NCBI RefSeq assembly: GCF_002715865.1
Contig: NZ_CP017696.1
Coordinates: forward strand, 558,001 to 622,000
Source: Bifidobacterium asteroides DSM 20089
GTDB lineage: Bacteria > Actinomycetota > Actinomycetes > Actinomycetales > Bifidobacteriaceae
Direction: 5' to 3'
DNA: 64,000 nucleotides
Position numbers and translations under genes: made by a program. Positions 31,475-40,171 of the stretch are shown here, piece after piece. Within the stretch, counting starts at the first letter, position 1. Every line of letters starts with the position of its first letter. The notes beneath the pieces are model-generated. The model made no database searches, was not told where the DNA came from, and worked only from the letters and a program-made list of their open reading frames with translations.

Positions 31475-33226
31475 ATGAATGATGATCACAGTCTGGACGC
31501 ATCGGCTGTCTCGGCAGGTCAAACAAGCCCATCTCGGGACAGCGGTAGATCCAAGCCTGCTGAAATCAATCAGGCACGCCCCATCCTTAGGTCGCGGGTT
31601 TTCCTCTATGTGACGGAGTTCTTCTCTGGGATGGCCGTGATGGCCGCCGAGCTGGGGGCCTCCCGTCTGCTGGCTCCTTACTTCTCGTCCTCCCAGATCG
31701 TGTGGACCATCATCATCGGGACCATCATGATCGCCTTGGCCCTGGGTGCCGTCGTCGGGGGCCGCTGGGCCGACAGGAACCCAGACCCTGACAGGCTCTA
31801 CCTGTGCATTATGGCTGCGGCCGTCTGGATCGCCCTGATTCCCCTGGTCGGCAAGTATCTGATCATCCTGATTTCGGGGCTGCTGATTGTGGCCGTCTCC
31901 ACCAACTTCCTCGTCCTGGCGGCCTTCATCTCCTGCCTGATCATCTTTGTTCCGCCCCTCTTCCTCCTGGGCACCATCACCCCCGGCCTGGTCAAGTGCG
32001 CCACCGACTCCCTGGACGACAACGCTTCGGTGGTCGGTCGGCTCAGCGCCTGCAACACCGTGGGGTCCATCCTGGGCACCTTCCTGCCCACCTTTGTGAC
32101 CATACCTGCCGTGGGGACCTTCGTCACCTTCCTGATTTTCTCTGGGATACTGCTCCTGGTGTCCTTGATCTACTTCCTTTCCTCCCATGCGCACCGCCTG
32201 GCCTGCCTGATCGCCACGGTGGCCTTTGTAGTCTCGGCCGCCCTGTCGCCGATGACCGGGTTCGCCTTCTGGGAGAAGGGTCTGGCTTATGAGGGCGAGT
32301 CCATCTACAACTATCTGCAGGTTAAAACCCTGGCGGACAGAACCATCCTTTCCACCAACGTCCTCTTCGGCGTCCAGTCGGTGACCATGAAGCACCCCGG
32401 GATGACCGGCATGTACTACGACACGGCTCTGGCGGCACCGCTCATGGCTGATCAGGCCCGCTCGGCCCTGATTCTGGGCATGGGGACCGGGACCTACGCC
32501 CGGCAGCTGAAGCGATACTATCCTCGGATGGCCATCCAGGGAGTGGAGATCGACCAGTCCATCAGCAACCTGGCCCTCAAATATTTCGATCAGCCCGCCG
32601 ATATTCCAGTTTCCACCTACGACGGCCGAGCCTGGTTGGCGGCCAGTGGCCAGCACTACGACCTGATCATGGTCGATGCCTATCAGGACATCACCATACC
32701 CTTCCAGATGAGCTCCACCGAGTTCTTCAGCCTGGTCAGGAACCACCTGAATCCGGGCGGGGTCATGGTGGTCAACATGAACATGATCGACGACGGTCAG
32801 GGATCCATCAATGCAGCCCTGACCAACACCATCACCAGGGTCTTTGGATCCGACGCCATCCTGACGGCCGACGTGCCCCAGACCACCAACCGCGAGCTCT
32901 TTGCCCGTCGCTCTGCCTCCGATGATTTTTCGGGAACACAGGGTGTCAAGAAGACGGCGATGAGAGACTACCAGAGTTCCGACCTGCTGGCGGGGGCGGC
33001 AGCCAGGGTCAGCCCTGATTCGGACCTGTCTCAAATGATGGAGCAGGTCAGCTCCCGCCTGAGCACGGTTGGGAATGCGAAGGGAAGGGTATTGACCGAT
33101 GACAATGCGCCGGTGGAACTGCTGGGCATGCACGCCATCGATGGGATCATCAGCAGGGAGGCCGGACCCTACCGACGGATTCTTCAGCAGGAGGGGATTC
33201 AAGGGCTGATTCGGGAGGTCTCCTGA
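31475..33226 (+). CDS. Membrane-anchored spermidine synthase-like protein
   Basis: The protein of 583 residues has an N-terminal membrane part and a C-terminal Rossmann methyltransferase-like domain. About six to eight hydrophobic segments lie between residues 45 and 275. The soluble part has ALILGMGTGTYARQLKRYYP, GVEIDQSI and DLIMVDAYQD, as in polyamine synthases. The aminopropyl-transfer residues cannot be confirmed by eye, so the reaction is unproven. The ATG at 31475 has CGGGAG upstream; earlier in-frame codons are weaker. Confidence 0.8.
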   Translation: MNDDHSLDASAVSAGQTSPSRDSGRSKPAEINQARPILRSRVFLYVTEFFSGMAVMAAELGASRLLAPYFSSSQIVWTIIIGTIMIALALGAVVGGRWADRNPDPDRLYLCIMAAAVWIALIPLVGKYLIILISGLLIVAVSTNFLVLAAFISCLIIFVPPLFLLGTITPGLVKCATDSLDDNASVVGRLSACNTVGSILGTFLPTFVTIPAVGTFVTFLIFSGILLLVSLIYFLSSHAHRLACLIATVAFVVSAALSPMTGFAFWEKGLAYEGESIYNYLQVKTLADRTILSTNVLFGVQSVTMKHPGMTGMYYDTALAAPLMADQARSALILGMGTGTYARQLKRYYPRMAIQGVEIDQSISNLALKYFDQPADIPVSTYDGRAWLAASGQHYDLIMVDAYQDITIPFQMSSTEFFSLVRNHLNPGGVMVVNMNMIDDGQGSINAALTNTITRVFGSDAILTADVPQTTNRELFARRSASDDFSGTQGVKKTAMRDYQSSDLLAGAAARVSPDSDLSQMMEQVSSRLSTVGNAKGRVLTDDNAPVELLGMHAIDGIISREAGPYRRILQQEGIQGLIREVS

Positions 33227-33334
33227 GTGTTCGCCCCAATCCCAAGCGCGTTGGAAGCATGGAAACAGGGGAGCATAGCGTTAGACTATGGCCTGAGACC
33301 AGCACTGATGAAGAGAACCGGAGGTTAAGCGGTA

Positions 33335-34264
33335 GTGGACGGTGATCATCAGGAGGGGCTGACCGCATTGTTGGATCAGTTCCTGGCCTACACCGGTCTG
33401 GAGCGGGGTCTTGCCCCTGCCACGGTCAAGGCTTATAAGTCCGATCTGACCATGTATATCAACTGGTTGTCCGGCCGCGGCATTACCAGCCTGGAGCAGA
33501 TCCAAACCGCCGATGTGGAGGGTTTTCTGGCCCATCTGGCCGATGAGAGCCCAGCCAGTCGCTCACGAAGGATGGCCGCTGTCCATGAGTGGCATCGGTT
33601 CGCCCTCAAGCAAGGGGTGACCGACCAGGATGTCTCCCGTACTGTCAAGGCTCCCAAGGGCACCTCGGCCCTGCCTGATGTGTTGGACGTGGACCAGGTG
33701 ACCCGGCTGCTGGATGTGGCAGCCATGGGCGGGTCCAAGGATCCGGTGGTCCTGCGGGACAAGGCTCTGCTGGAGTTCATGTACGCCACAGGCTGCCGGG
33801 TCTCGGAGGCCGTCGGCACCGACCTGGAGGACATGGACCTGCACGAGCGGGTGGTCCGTCTGACAGGCAAGGGCGACAAACAGCGTCTGGTTCCCATGGG
33901 TTCCTACGCCTGCCAGGCCATGGAGGCTTATTTGAATATGGGGCGGGCCGGCCTCTGTAATCGAGCCACCAGGGGCAGGGAGCTGCGGGCCGTCTTCCTC
34001 AACAAGCGGGGCAAGCGGCTGACCAGGCAGACGGTCTGGCAGGTGGTCAGGGATGCCGGCCGCCGGGCGGGTCTGAACAGGCCCCTGCACCCACACACCC
34101 TGCGGCACTCCTTCGCCACTCATCTGCTGGAAGGAGGCGCCGATGTGCGTTCGGTCCAGGAGCTGCTGGGCCACGCTTCGGTGACCACAACGCAGATCTA
34201 CACACACGTCAGTCCCCAGGCCCTGATGGAGACCTATCAGACGGCCCATCCCCGCGCCCGCTGA
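33335..34264 (+). CDS. xerD: Site-specific tyrosine recombinase XerD
   Basis: This recombinase of 309 residues acts at dif to resolve chromosome dimers. The N-terminal SAM-like domain is followed by the catalytic domain. The catalytic residues lie in TGCRVSEAVG (Arg), GKGDKQRLVPMG (Lys), HTLRHSFATHLL (His-x-x-Arg) and GHASVTTTQIYTHV (His and Tyr), all present. The GTG start at 33335 is preceded by CGGAGG. It heads the conserved xerD-parA-scpA-scpB cluster. Confidence 0.94.
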   Translation: MDGDHQEGLTALLDQFLAYTGLERGLAPATVKAYKSDLTMYINWLSGRGITSLEQIQTADVEGFLAHLADESPASRSRRMAAVHEWHRFALKQGVTDQDVSRTVKAPKGTSALPDVLDVDQVTRLLDVAAMGGSKDPVVLRDKALLEFMYATGCRVSEAVGTDLEDMDLHERVVRLTGKGDKQRLVPMGSYACQAMEAYLNMGRAGLCNRATRGRELRAVFLNKRGKRLTRQTVWQVVRDAGRRAGLNRPLHPHTLRHSFATHLLEGGADVRSVQELLGHASVTTTQIYTHVSPQALMETYQTAHPRAR

Positions 34265-34309
34265 CCCGCCAACCCGCGAATGCGGTCGGAAACTTGATAG
34301 GGTAGAGAC

Positions 34310-35149
34310 ATGCCTACGGATTTGTTAGGGCGCGAGTATGAGACGTTCGCTGCCCCGGAGCCTTTGAAACAGCACGGCCCGGCCCGTGTCCTCGCCATGT
34401 GCAACCAGAAGGGCGGCGTGGGCAAGACCACCTCATCCATCAACATCGCCGGGGCCATGTGCCAGTATGGGCGACGGGTGCTGATCGTGGACTTCGATCC
34501 CCAGGGTGCGGCCACCGTGGGTCTGGGCATCAACGCCAACAGCGTGGACAACACCATTTACACCGCCATGTTCGATACCTCCCTGGATGTTCATGAGGTG
34601 GTCCGGCACACCCGTTTTGACGGCCTGGACATCATCCCGGCCAACATCGATCTGTCGGCTGCCGAGATTCAGTTGGTCACCGAGGTCGGCAGGGAGCAGG
34701 CCCTGGCGGCCACCATCCGGCCCTTGCGGCAGGAATATGACGCCATCATCATCGACTGCCAGCCCTCGCTCGGCCTGCTGACCGTCAACGCGCTGACTGC
34801 TGCGGACGGGGTTATCATTCCCGTGGCGGCCGAGTTCTTCGCCCTGCGCGGCGTGGCCCTGCTCATGCAATCCATAGAGAAGGTCCGTAGCCGCATCAAC
34901 CCTGACCTGCAGATTTACGGGGTTCTGGTCACCATGTACACCAAGACCCTGCATTCGGACGAGGTGCTTCAGCGTATCTATGAGGCCTTCAAGGGCAAGG
35001 TCCTGCACTCCATCATCAGCCGGTCCATCAAGCTGCCCGACGCCACGGTGGCCGGCGAGCCCATCACCATGTTCGCCCCCGAGCACAAGACCGCCAAGGA
35101 GTATCGGGAGGTCGCCCGGGAGCTGATCGCCCGCGGCATCGTGGCGTGA
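34310..35149 (+). CDS. parA: ParA-family ATPase (chromosome partitioning)
   Basis: This Walker-type cytoskeletal ATPase has 279 residues. The deviant Walker A is NQKGGVGKTTSSINIAGAMC near residue 30, and VDFDPQGAATVGLG follows. Later motifs are IIIDCQPSLGLLTVNAL and TAKEYREVARELI. There is no adjacent parB, so this is the scpAB-linked ParA paralogue seen in many actinobacteria rather than the oriC-linked one. Its stop overlaps the GTG of scpA by four bases. Confidence 0.93.
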   Translation: MPTDLLGREYETFAAPEPLKQHGPARVLAMCNQKGGVGKTTSSINIAGAMCQYGRRVLIVDFDPQGAATVGLGINANSVDNTIYTAMFDTSLDVHEVVRHTRFDGLDIIPANIDLSAAEIQLVTEVGREQALAATIRPLRQEYDAIIIDCQPSLGLLTVNALTAADGVIIPVAAEFFALRGVALLMQSIEKVRSRINPDLQIYGVLVTMYTKTLHSDEVLQRIYEAFKGKVLHSIISRSIKLPDATVAGEPITMFAPEHKTAKEYREVARELIARGIVA

Positions 35150-35949
35150 GCGGATCAGCGGACGGCTTCGCCGTCGACCTGGATGTCTATCAGGGACCCT
35201 TCGACCTGCTGTTGGGCATGCTGGCCAACCGAAAGCTCTCACTGACGGAGGTTTCGCTGGCCTCCATCACCGGGGAGTTTCTGGACTATGTACGAACCCT
35301 GGACTTCAGTCACGGGCTGGACCAGGCCAGCGCCTTCCTGGACGTGGCCTCTGTTCTGGTGGAGGCCAAGAGCGCTGCCCTCCTGCCTGTGGAGGACGAA
35401 TCCATGCGCGACCAGGCCTCCATGGATGCCCTTCGGGAGCGTGATCTGCTCTTCGCCAGGCTTCTGCAGTACCGGGCCTTCAAGCAGGCAGGACAGGACT
35501 TCCGAGCCAGGCTGGCCGCCAACTCGGGCCGCTACCCGCATCCCGGGCATCTGGAGCCCCAGCTGGCCCATCTGCTGCCTGATCTGGTCTGGACCCTGAA
35601 GCCAGAGGATCTGGCCCTGCTCTGTGCCAATGCCCTGGTCAACGCTCCGGCATCAGAGGTCCGTTTGGACCAGCTGCACGTGCCCTTGGTCGACTTGAAC
35701 AAGGAGGCCGACCAGGTTCGCCAAGCCCTGCTGGCGCAGTCCGGTCAGCCGGTGGCCTTCGCCGATTTGGTCGCCTCCTCCAAGGGCCGGGCTCAGGTGG
35801 TGGCCCGATTCCTGGCCGTGCTGATCTTCTTCAGGCAGGAGCTGATCCAGTATCGTCAGGATGGTCCCTACCAGCCGCTCTACCTGCGCTGGGTTGGGCC
35901 GACACAGGAGCCGGCAACGGCCTTGATCAGTGAGGGGGACTTCGCATGA
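35146..35949 (+). CDS. scpA: Segregation and condensation protein A
   Basis: This kleisin subunit of the SMC-ScpAB condensin has 267 residues. The N-terminal helical region DVYQGPFDLLLGMLANRKLS that clasps the SMC neck is typical, as is the C-terminal winged-helix RFLAVLIFFRQELIQYRQDG. GTGA overlaps link it to parA upstream, and its stop overlaps scpB. It works with SMC at 13.8 kb. Confidence 0.95.
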   Translation: MSGSADGFAVDLDVYQGPFDLLLGMLANRKLSLTEVSLASITGEFLDYVRTLDFSHGLDQASAFLDVASVLVEAKSAALLPVEDESMRDQASMDALRERDLLFARLLQYRAFKQAGQDFRARLAANSGRYPHPGHLEPQLAHLLPDLVWTLKPEDLALLCANALVNAPASEVRLDQLHVPLVDLNKEADQVRQALLAQSGQPVAFADLVASSKGRAQVVARFLAVLIFFRQELIQYRQDGPYQPLYLRWVGPTQEPATALISEGDFA

Positions 35950-36608
35950 GCCAATCCTCGGCTCCCGACACCCGTCCCGAATACGTGGATTTCGACGTGC
36001 AGGACTTTCCCGGCGGACTGTCCGCCTGTCTGGAGGCCATTCTGGTGGCCACGGAGCGGCCGCTGACCGCTGAAGACTTCTCCCGGGTGCTGGCCGTGGA
36101 TCCTGGTCCGGTCGATGCAGCCCTTGAATCGCTGGCCGAGTCATATAGCGACCGAGGATTCGAACTGCGTCGGACCGCCCGTGGCTGGCAGCTGACCAGT
36201 CGGGCCGCCTACCAGCCCGTGGTGGCGGCCTTCGTCAAGGACGGTCATACGGCACGACTCTCCCAGGCGGCTCTGGAGGCCCTGGCTATCGTGGCCTACC
36301 GCCAGCCCATGACCCGTGCCCAGGTGGGTCAGATTCGCGGGGTTAACTCTGATGGGGTCATCCGGGCCCTGCTTGTGCGCGGCCTGGTTCGCGAGGAGGG
36401 CCTGGACGAGCAGACCCATGCAGCGCTGCTGGTCACCACCGACCTCTTCCTCGAACGGATGGGTCTGCAATCCTTGGAGGATCTGCCCTCCCTGGCTCCC
36501 TTCCTGCCAGACGAGGACTCGGCTCTGGCCCAGGCCCGCCAGGAGATGTCCGGGCAGCCGCAATCTCCGGATCCGGCCCAGGGTTCGCCCCAGGGCGAGG
36601 AGGGGTGA
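35946..36608 (+). CDS. scpB: Segregation and condensation protein B
   Basis: This winged-helix dimer partner of ScpA has 220 residues. LSACLEAILVATERPLTAED and AALEALAIVAYRQPMTRAQV are family signatures, then IRGVNSDGVIRALLVRGLV. An acidic, Pro/Gln-rich tail of about 30 residues ends the protein. It overlaps scpA in an ATGA arrangement. Confidence 0.95.
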   Translation: MSQSSAPDTRPEYVDFDVQDFPGGLSACLEAILVATERPLTAEDFSRVLAVDPGPVDAALESLAESYSDRGFELRRTARGWQLTSRAAYQPVVAAFVKDGHTARLSQAALEALAIVAYRQPMTRAQVGQIRGVNSDGVIRALLVRGLVREEGLDEQTHAALLVTTDLFLERMGLQSLEDLPSLAPFLPDEDSALAQARQEMSGQPQSPDPAQGSPQGEEG

Positions 36609-36660
36609 ACGCCTGTCACACAAGGCGGTTACACTTGTCTCTGTTTGTCCAATTCCTGGA

Positions 36661-36696
36661 CCACGCCACCCGGCAGTCAGGCCGGTGGGGGCGTGG
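36661..36696 (+). other. GC-rich hairpin between scpB and typA
   Basis: CCACGCC pairs with GGCGTGG, enclosing an inner CCGGC / GCCGG stem, and lies 26 bases upstream of the typA ATG. It may end scpB transcription or shape the typA leader. No U tract follows directly. Confidence 0.35.
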
Positions 36697-36722
36697 ATAG
36701 CATTCACGAGAATGAGGTTTTG

Positions 36723-38642
36723 ATGGCGGTACGCGGCGATATACGAAATGTGGCGATTGTGGCACACGTTGACCACGGCAAGACCACCCTGGTCAACGCC
36801 ATGCTGCAGCAGTCGCACGTCTTCTCCGAGCGGGAGGAGGTGCCCGACCGGGTCATGGACTCCAACGACCTGGAGAAGGAGAAGGGCATCACCATCCTGG
36901 CCAAGAACACTGCCGTCAAGTACACAGGTCCCCTGGCCGCCAAGCTGGGCCAGCCCGACGGCATCACCATCAACGTGGTGGACACCCCCGGCCACGCCGA
37001 CTTCGGCGGCGAGGTGGAGCGCGGTATCTCCATGGTCGATGGTGTGGTCCTGCTGGTGGACGCCTCCGAGGGCCCCCTGCCTCAGACCCGCTTCGTCCTG
37101 CGCAAGGCCTTGGAGGCCAAGCTGCCCGTCATCCTGGTCATCAACAAGACCGATCGTCCCGATGCCCGCATCTCCGAGGTGGTCTCCGAGTCCACCGATC
37201 TGCTCCTGGGCCTGGCCCAGGACGTGAGCGAGGAGGGGGTGGATCTGGATCTGGATTCCCTCCTGGACCTGCCGGTCATCTACTGTGCAGCCAAGGCCGG
37301 CAAGGCCTCCGTCAACCAGCCCGCCGACGGCGCTGTGCCCGACAACGACGACCTGGAGCCCCTCTTCGAGGCCATCCTGAACAACATCCCCGCCCCGGAG
37401 TACGAGGAGGGCGCCCCCCTGCAGGCCCATGTGACCAACATCGACGCCTCTGACTACCTGGGCCGTCTGGGCCTGGTGCGCATCTACAACGGCACCCTGA
37501 TCAAGGGCCGCCAGTACGGCCTGTCGCGCGTGGACGGATCCATCGAGAACTTCAAACTGACCGAGATTCTGCGCACCAAGGGCCTGCAGCGTTCCCCGGT
37601 GGACGAAGCCGGCCCCGGCGACATCGTGGCTGTGGCCGGTGTTGAGGACATCATGATCGGCGAGACCATCGTCGACCAGGACGATCCCCGCCCCCTGCCC
37701 TTAATCCACGTGGACGACCCGGCCGTCTCCATGACCTTCGGCACCAACGATTCGCCCCTGGCCGGCACCGAGGGCAAGGACCACAAGCTGACCGCCCGCA
37801 TGCTCAAGGACCGTCTGGACCGCGAGCTGATTGGCAACGTCTCCATCAAGGTGCTGCCCACCGACCGGCCCGACGTCTGGGAGGTTCAGGGCCGTGGCGA
37901 GCTGGCCCTGGCCATCCTGGCCGAGCAGATGCGCCGCGAGGGATACGAGCTGACCGTGGGCCGCCCCCAGGTGGTCACCAAGACCGTGGACGGCAAGCTT
38001 CAGGAGCCCATGGAGTCCGATACCATCGACGTGCCCGAGGAGTACATGGGTGCAGTCACCCAGCTCATGGCCGATCGCAAGGGCCGTATGGACACCATGA
38101 CCAACCATGGCTCCGGCTGGGTCAGGATGCAGTTCACCGTGCCCTCCCGTGGCCTCCTGGGCTTCCGCACCGCCCTGCTGACCGCTACCCGCGGCACCGG
38201 CATCTCCTCGTCGATCTCCGCCGGCTATGCCCCCTGGGCGGGCGACATCAAGACCCGGCAGAACGGATCCATGGTTTCCGACCGTTCGGGCAAGGCCAGC
38301 CCCTACGCCATGCAGAAGCTCCAGGCCCGCGGCGAGTTCTTCGTCAAGCCCCAGTCGCCCGTCTACGAGGGGCAGATCGTGGGCATCAATAACAAGCCCG
38401 GCGACCTGGACATCAACATCACCCTGGAGAAGCACATGACCAACATGCGTTCCTCCACCGCCGACGTGCTGGAGACCCTGACCCCACCCATCGACATGAG
38501 CCTGGAGGAGTCCCTGGACTTCGCCAACGATGACGAGTGCGTGGAGGTGACCCCCGAGTCCATCCGCGTGCGCAAGATCATCCTGGACAGGGATGCCTGG
38601 TACAAGTGGAACGCCCGCCAGCGCAGGGCCAACAAGAAGTAA
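36723..38642 (+). CDS. typA: Ribosome-associated GTPase TypA/BipA
   Basis: This translation GTPase of 639 residues aids ribosome assembly under stress. The G1 motif AHVDHGKTTLVNAML begins at residue 13, with DTPGHADFGGEVERG and NKTDRPDAR following. The C-terminal domain has the family segment RGLLGFRTALLTATRGTGIS. The ATG at 36723 (GAGG upstream) gives the family N-terminus MAVRGDIRNVAIVAHVDHG; a longer in-frame extension is not homologous. It has the uniform codon use of a highly expressed gene. Confidence 0.96.
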   Translation: MAVRGDIRNVAIVAHVDHGKTTLVNAMLQQSHVFSEREEVPDRVMDSNDLEKEKGITILAKNTAVKYTGPLAAKLGQPDGITINVVDTPGHADFGGEVERGISMVDGVVLLVDASEGPLPQTRFVLRKALEAKLPVILVINKTDRPDARISEVVSESTDLLLGLAQDVSEEGVDLDLDSLLDLPVIYCAAKAGKASVNQPADGAVPDNDDLEPLFEAILNNIPAPEYEEGAPLQAHVTNIDASDYLGRLGLVRIYNGTLIKGRQYGLSRVDGSIENFKLTEILRTKGLQRSPVDEAGPGDIVAVAGVEDIMIGETIVDQDDPRPLPLIHVDDPAVSMTFGTNDSPLAGTEGKDHKLTARMLKDRLDRELIGNVSIKVLPTDRPDVWEVQGRGELALAILAEQMRREGYELTVGRPQVVTKTVDGKLQEPMESDTIDVPEEYMGAVTQLMADRKGRMDTMTNHGSGWVRMQFTVPSRGLLGFRTALLTATRGTGISSSISAGYAPWAGDIKTRQNGSMVSDRSGKASPYAMQKLQARGEFFVKPQSPVYEGQIVGINNKPGDLDINITLEKHMTNMRSSTADVLETLTPPIDMSLEESLDFANDDECVEVTPESIRVRKIILDRDAWYKWNARQRRANKK

Positions 38643-38664
38643 GCCTTCTCTCACAATCAGATTC

Positions 38665-38702
38665 AGTCCGACCCGGCCGCCACATGGTGACCGGGTCGGA
38701 CT
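38665..38702 (+). terminator. Terminator of typA
   Basis: A perfect 12-base stem AGTCCGACCCGG / CCGGGTCGGACT with a 14-base loop follows the typA stop by 22 bases. It lies just before the small membrane protein gene. Confidence 0.7.
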
Positions 38703-38714
38703 AGTCTTGAACCC

Positions 38715-39188
38715 ATGAAGTCTCAGGAGTCTCAGGTTTCCGAATCCAAGGATCAGGCCGCCTCCCATTCAAGGGAGGAGTCTGGGAAGACAAGCCCCTT
38801 CCGCTGCCTGCTGGGCCTGCCCATCGGCCTGGCAGTTGGCGTGCTGGGAACCCTGGTCCAGCGCTCCGGTGCTGCCCAGGGTCTGCCCTGGGGGATGGTT
38901 CTGGCCTATCTGCTGGTGGCCCTGGCCGCCTGGTGGGTCCGCTGCGACAGCGGCACCATGGGTCTGGCCCTGCACCTGGTGGCCTCCACAGTCATGGTCT
39001 GGCTGCTCTCCATGCGTGGGCCGGGTGGCGATGTGCTCATGCCCTACGCCAATTTCCCCACATTCTTTGCCAAGTATGCGGTCTTCCTCTGGATGGGCGG
39101 TCTGGTCCTGATTCAGACCCTGGCCATCTGCCTGCCGGCCTCCTGGTTTGCTGACGGTCCCCTGCGTCGTCAGGGGCGATCCGCATGA
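38715..39188 (+). CDS. Small integral membrane protein of unknown function
   Basis: The 157-residue protein has a hydrophilic, Ser/Glu/Lys-rich start of about 28 residues and then four hydrophobic helices (about residues 33-50, 60-77, 83-98 and 118-140). No enzyme motif is seen. Its stop overlaps the pheA start by four bases (ATGA), so it belongs to the pheA-tyrA operon by position. Its role is unknown. Confidence 0.75.
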   Translation: MKSQESQVSESKDQAASHSREESGKTSPFRCLLGLPIGLAVGVLGTLVQRSGAAQGLPWGMVLAYLLVALAAWWVRCDSGTMGLALHLVASTVMVWLLSMRGPGGDVLMPYANFPTFFAKYAVFLWMGGLVLIQTLAICLPASWFADGPLRRQGRSA

Positions 39189-40171
39189 GCCGGGCTTCGT
39201 CTGGAAGTCCGGCGACTGCGCCCGACCGGACAACGCTGTACTTCCTGGGTCCCGAGGGGACCTTCACCCACCAGGCCGCTCTTGAGGCCGCCGGCCTTAT
39301 GGAGACAAGGCTGGGCTGTCAAGCGGATCTGAGGCCCTGCACGGATGCGGCTGCCATCGTGGCTGCCGTGGAGGAGGGCCGAGGCTGGGGAGTGCTGGCC
39401 TGGGAGAACAACGTGGAGGGCCATGTGGTGCCCAACATGGATGCTTTGATCGACGCTCGATCAGTAGCGGGTTTCGGCATGGTCCGCCTGTCCATCGTCT
39501 TCGACGCCTTCGTCCGGGCCGACCATGGCCGCCTGCGTCAGGTTGCCGCCCACCCCCATGGACTGGCCCAGTGCAAGGGATTCATCAAGGAGACCGGCCT
39601 CAACCCGTTGACTGCCAACTCCAACGCTGCGGCCTGCCGTGATCTGGGCTCCGATCAGGTGGCCCTGGGTCCACGTATCTGTGGAAGCCTCTACGGACTA
39701 AAGACCTACCGGCGCGAGGTACAGGATTATCAGGGAGCCCACACCGACTTTCTTATATTGGCTCCCCGGGACCAGGCCGCCGGGCTGGCACGCCGACTGG
39801 CGCCAGGCGGGGATTTCGAGTCCATCGTCACCTTTATTCCCTTGAATACCGGGCCGGGCGTGCTGGCCAATCTGCTGGACCGTCTGCGCGATGCGGGCCT
39901 GAACATGACCTCATTCATGTCCCGGCCCATCAAGGGGCATGACGGGACCTACAGCTTCGTAGCCAGCATCGACGCCGCCCCATGGCAGAAGGGTCTGCAT
40001 CAGGTGATGGCCGACCTGCTGGAAAGAGGGGACTGGCTCAAGACCCTGGCGGTCCATCCACGCACCCCGCATCCAGCGCCCCCCATCCGTGAATGGATGC
40101 TGCCCAGTGCGGGGGCCTTTCGGGGCGAGGACCCCGATTCCGAGACAATCAGCAAGGAGTTGTTATGGTAG
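39185..40171 (+). CDS. pheA: Prephenate dehydratase
   Basis: This stand-alone dehydratase of 328 residues makes phenylpyruvate in phenylalanine synthesis. It begins with FLGPEGTFTHQAALEA, and the substrate-domain and AWENNVEGHV motifs follow. An ACT regulatory domain (FIPLNTGPGVLANLLDRLRD, about residues 215-275) is typical for feedback by phenylalanine. The catalytic TRF motif appears as TDF (AHTDFLIL near 185). Its stop overlaps tyrA. The ATG overlaps the stop of the membrane protein gene upstream. Confidence 0.92.
   Translation: MSRASSGSPATAPDRTTLYFLGPEGTFTHQAALEAAGLMETRLGCQADLRPCTDAAAIVAAVEEGRGWGVLAWENNVEGHVVPNMDALIDARSVAGFGMVRLSIVFDAFVRADHGRLRQVAAHPHGLAQCKGFIKETGLNPLTANSNAAACRDLGSDQVALGPRICGSLYGLKTYRREVQDYQGAHTDFLILAPRDQAAGLARRLAPGGDFESIVTFIPLNTGPGVLANLLDRLRDAGLNMTSFMSRPIKGHDGTYSFVASIDAAPWQKGLHQVMADLLERGDWLKTLAVHPRTPHPAPPIREWMLPSAGAFRGEDPDSETISKELLW

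Noticed and set aside
31196-33202. Minus-strand open frame of about 668 codons antisense to rplT and the spermidine-synthase-like gene
   Set aside because: Antisense artefact; crosses the rplT terminator and lacks any domain.
33335-34264. The xerD-type recombinase as an integrase of a mobile element
   Set aside because: It lies in the conserved xerD-parA-scpA-scpB order with no attachment site or cargo nearby.
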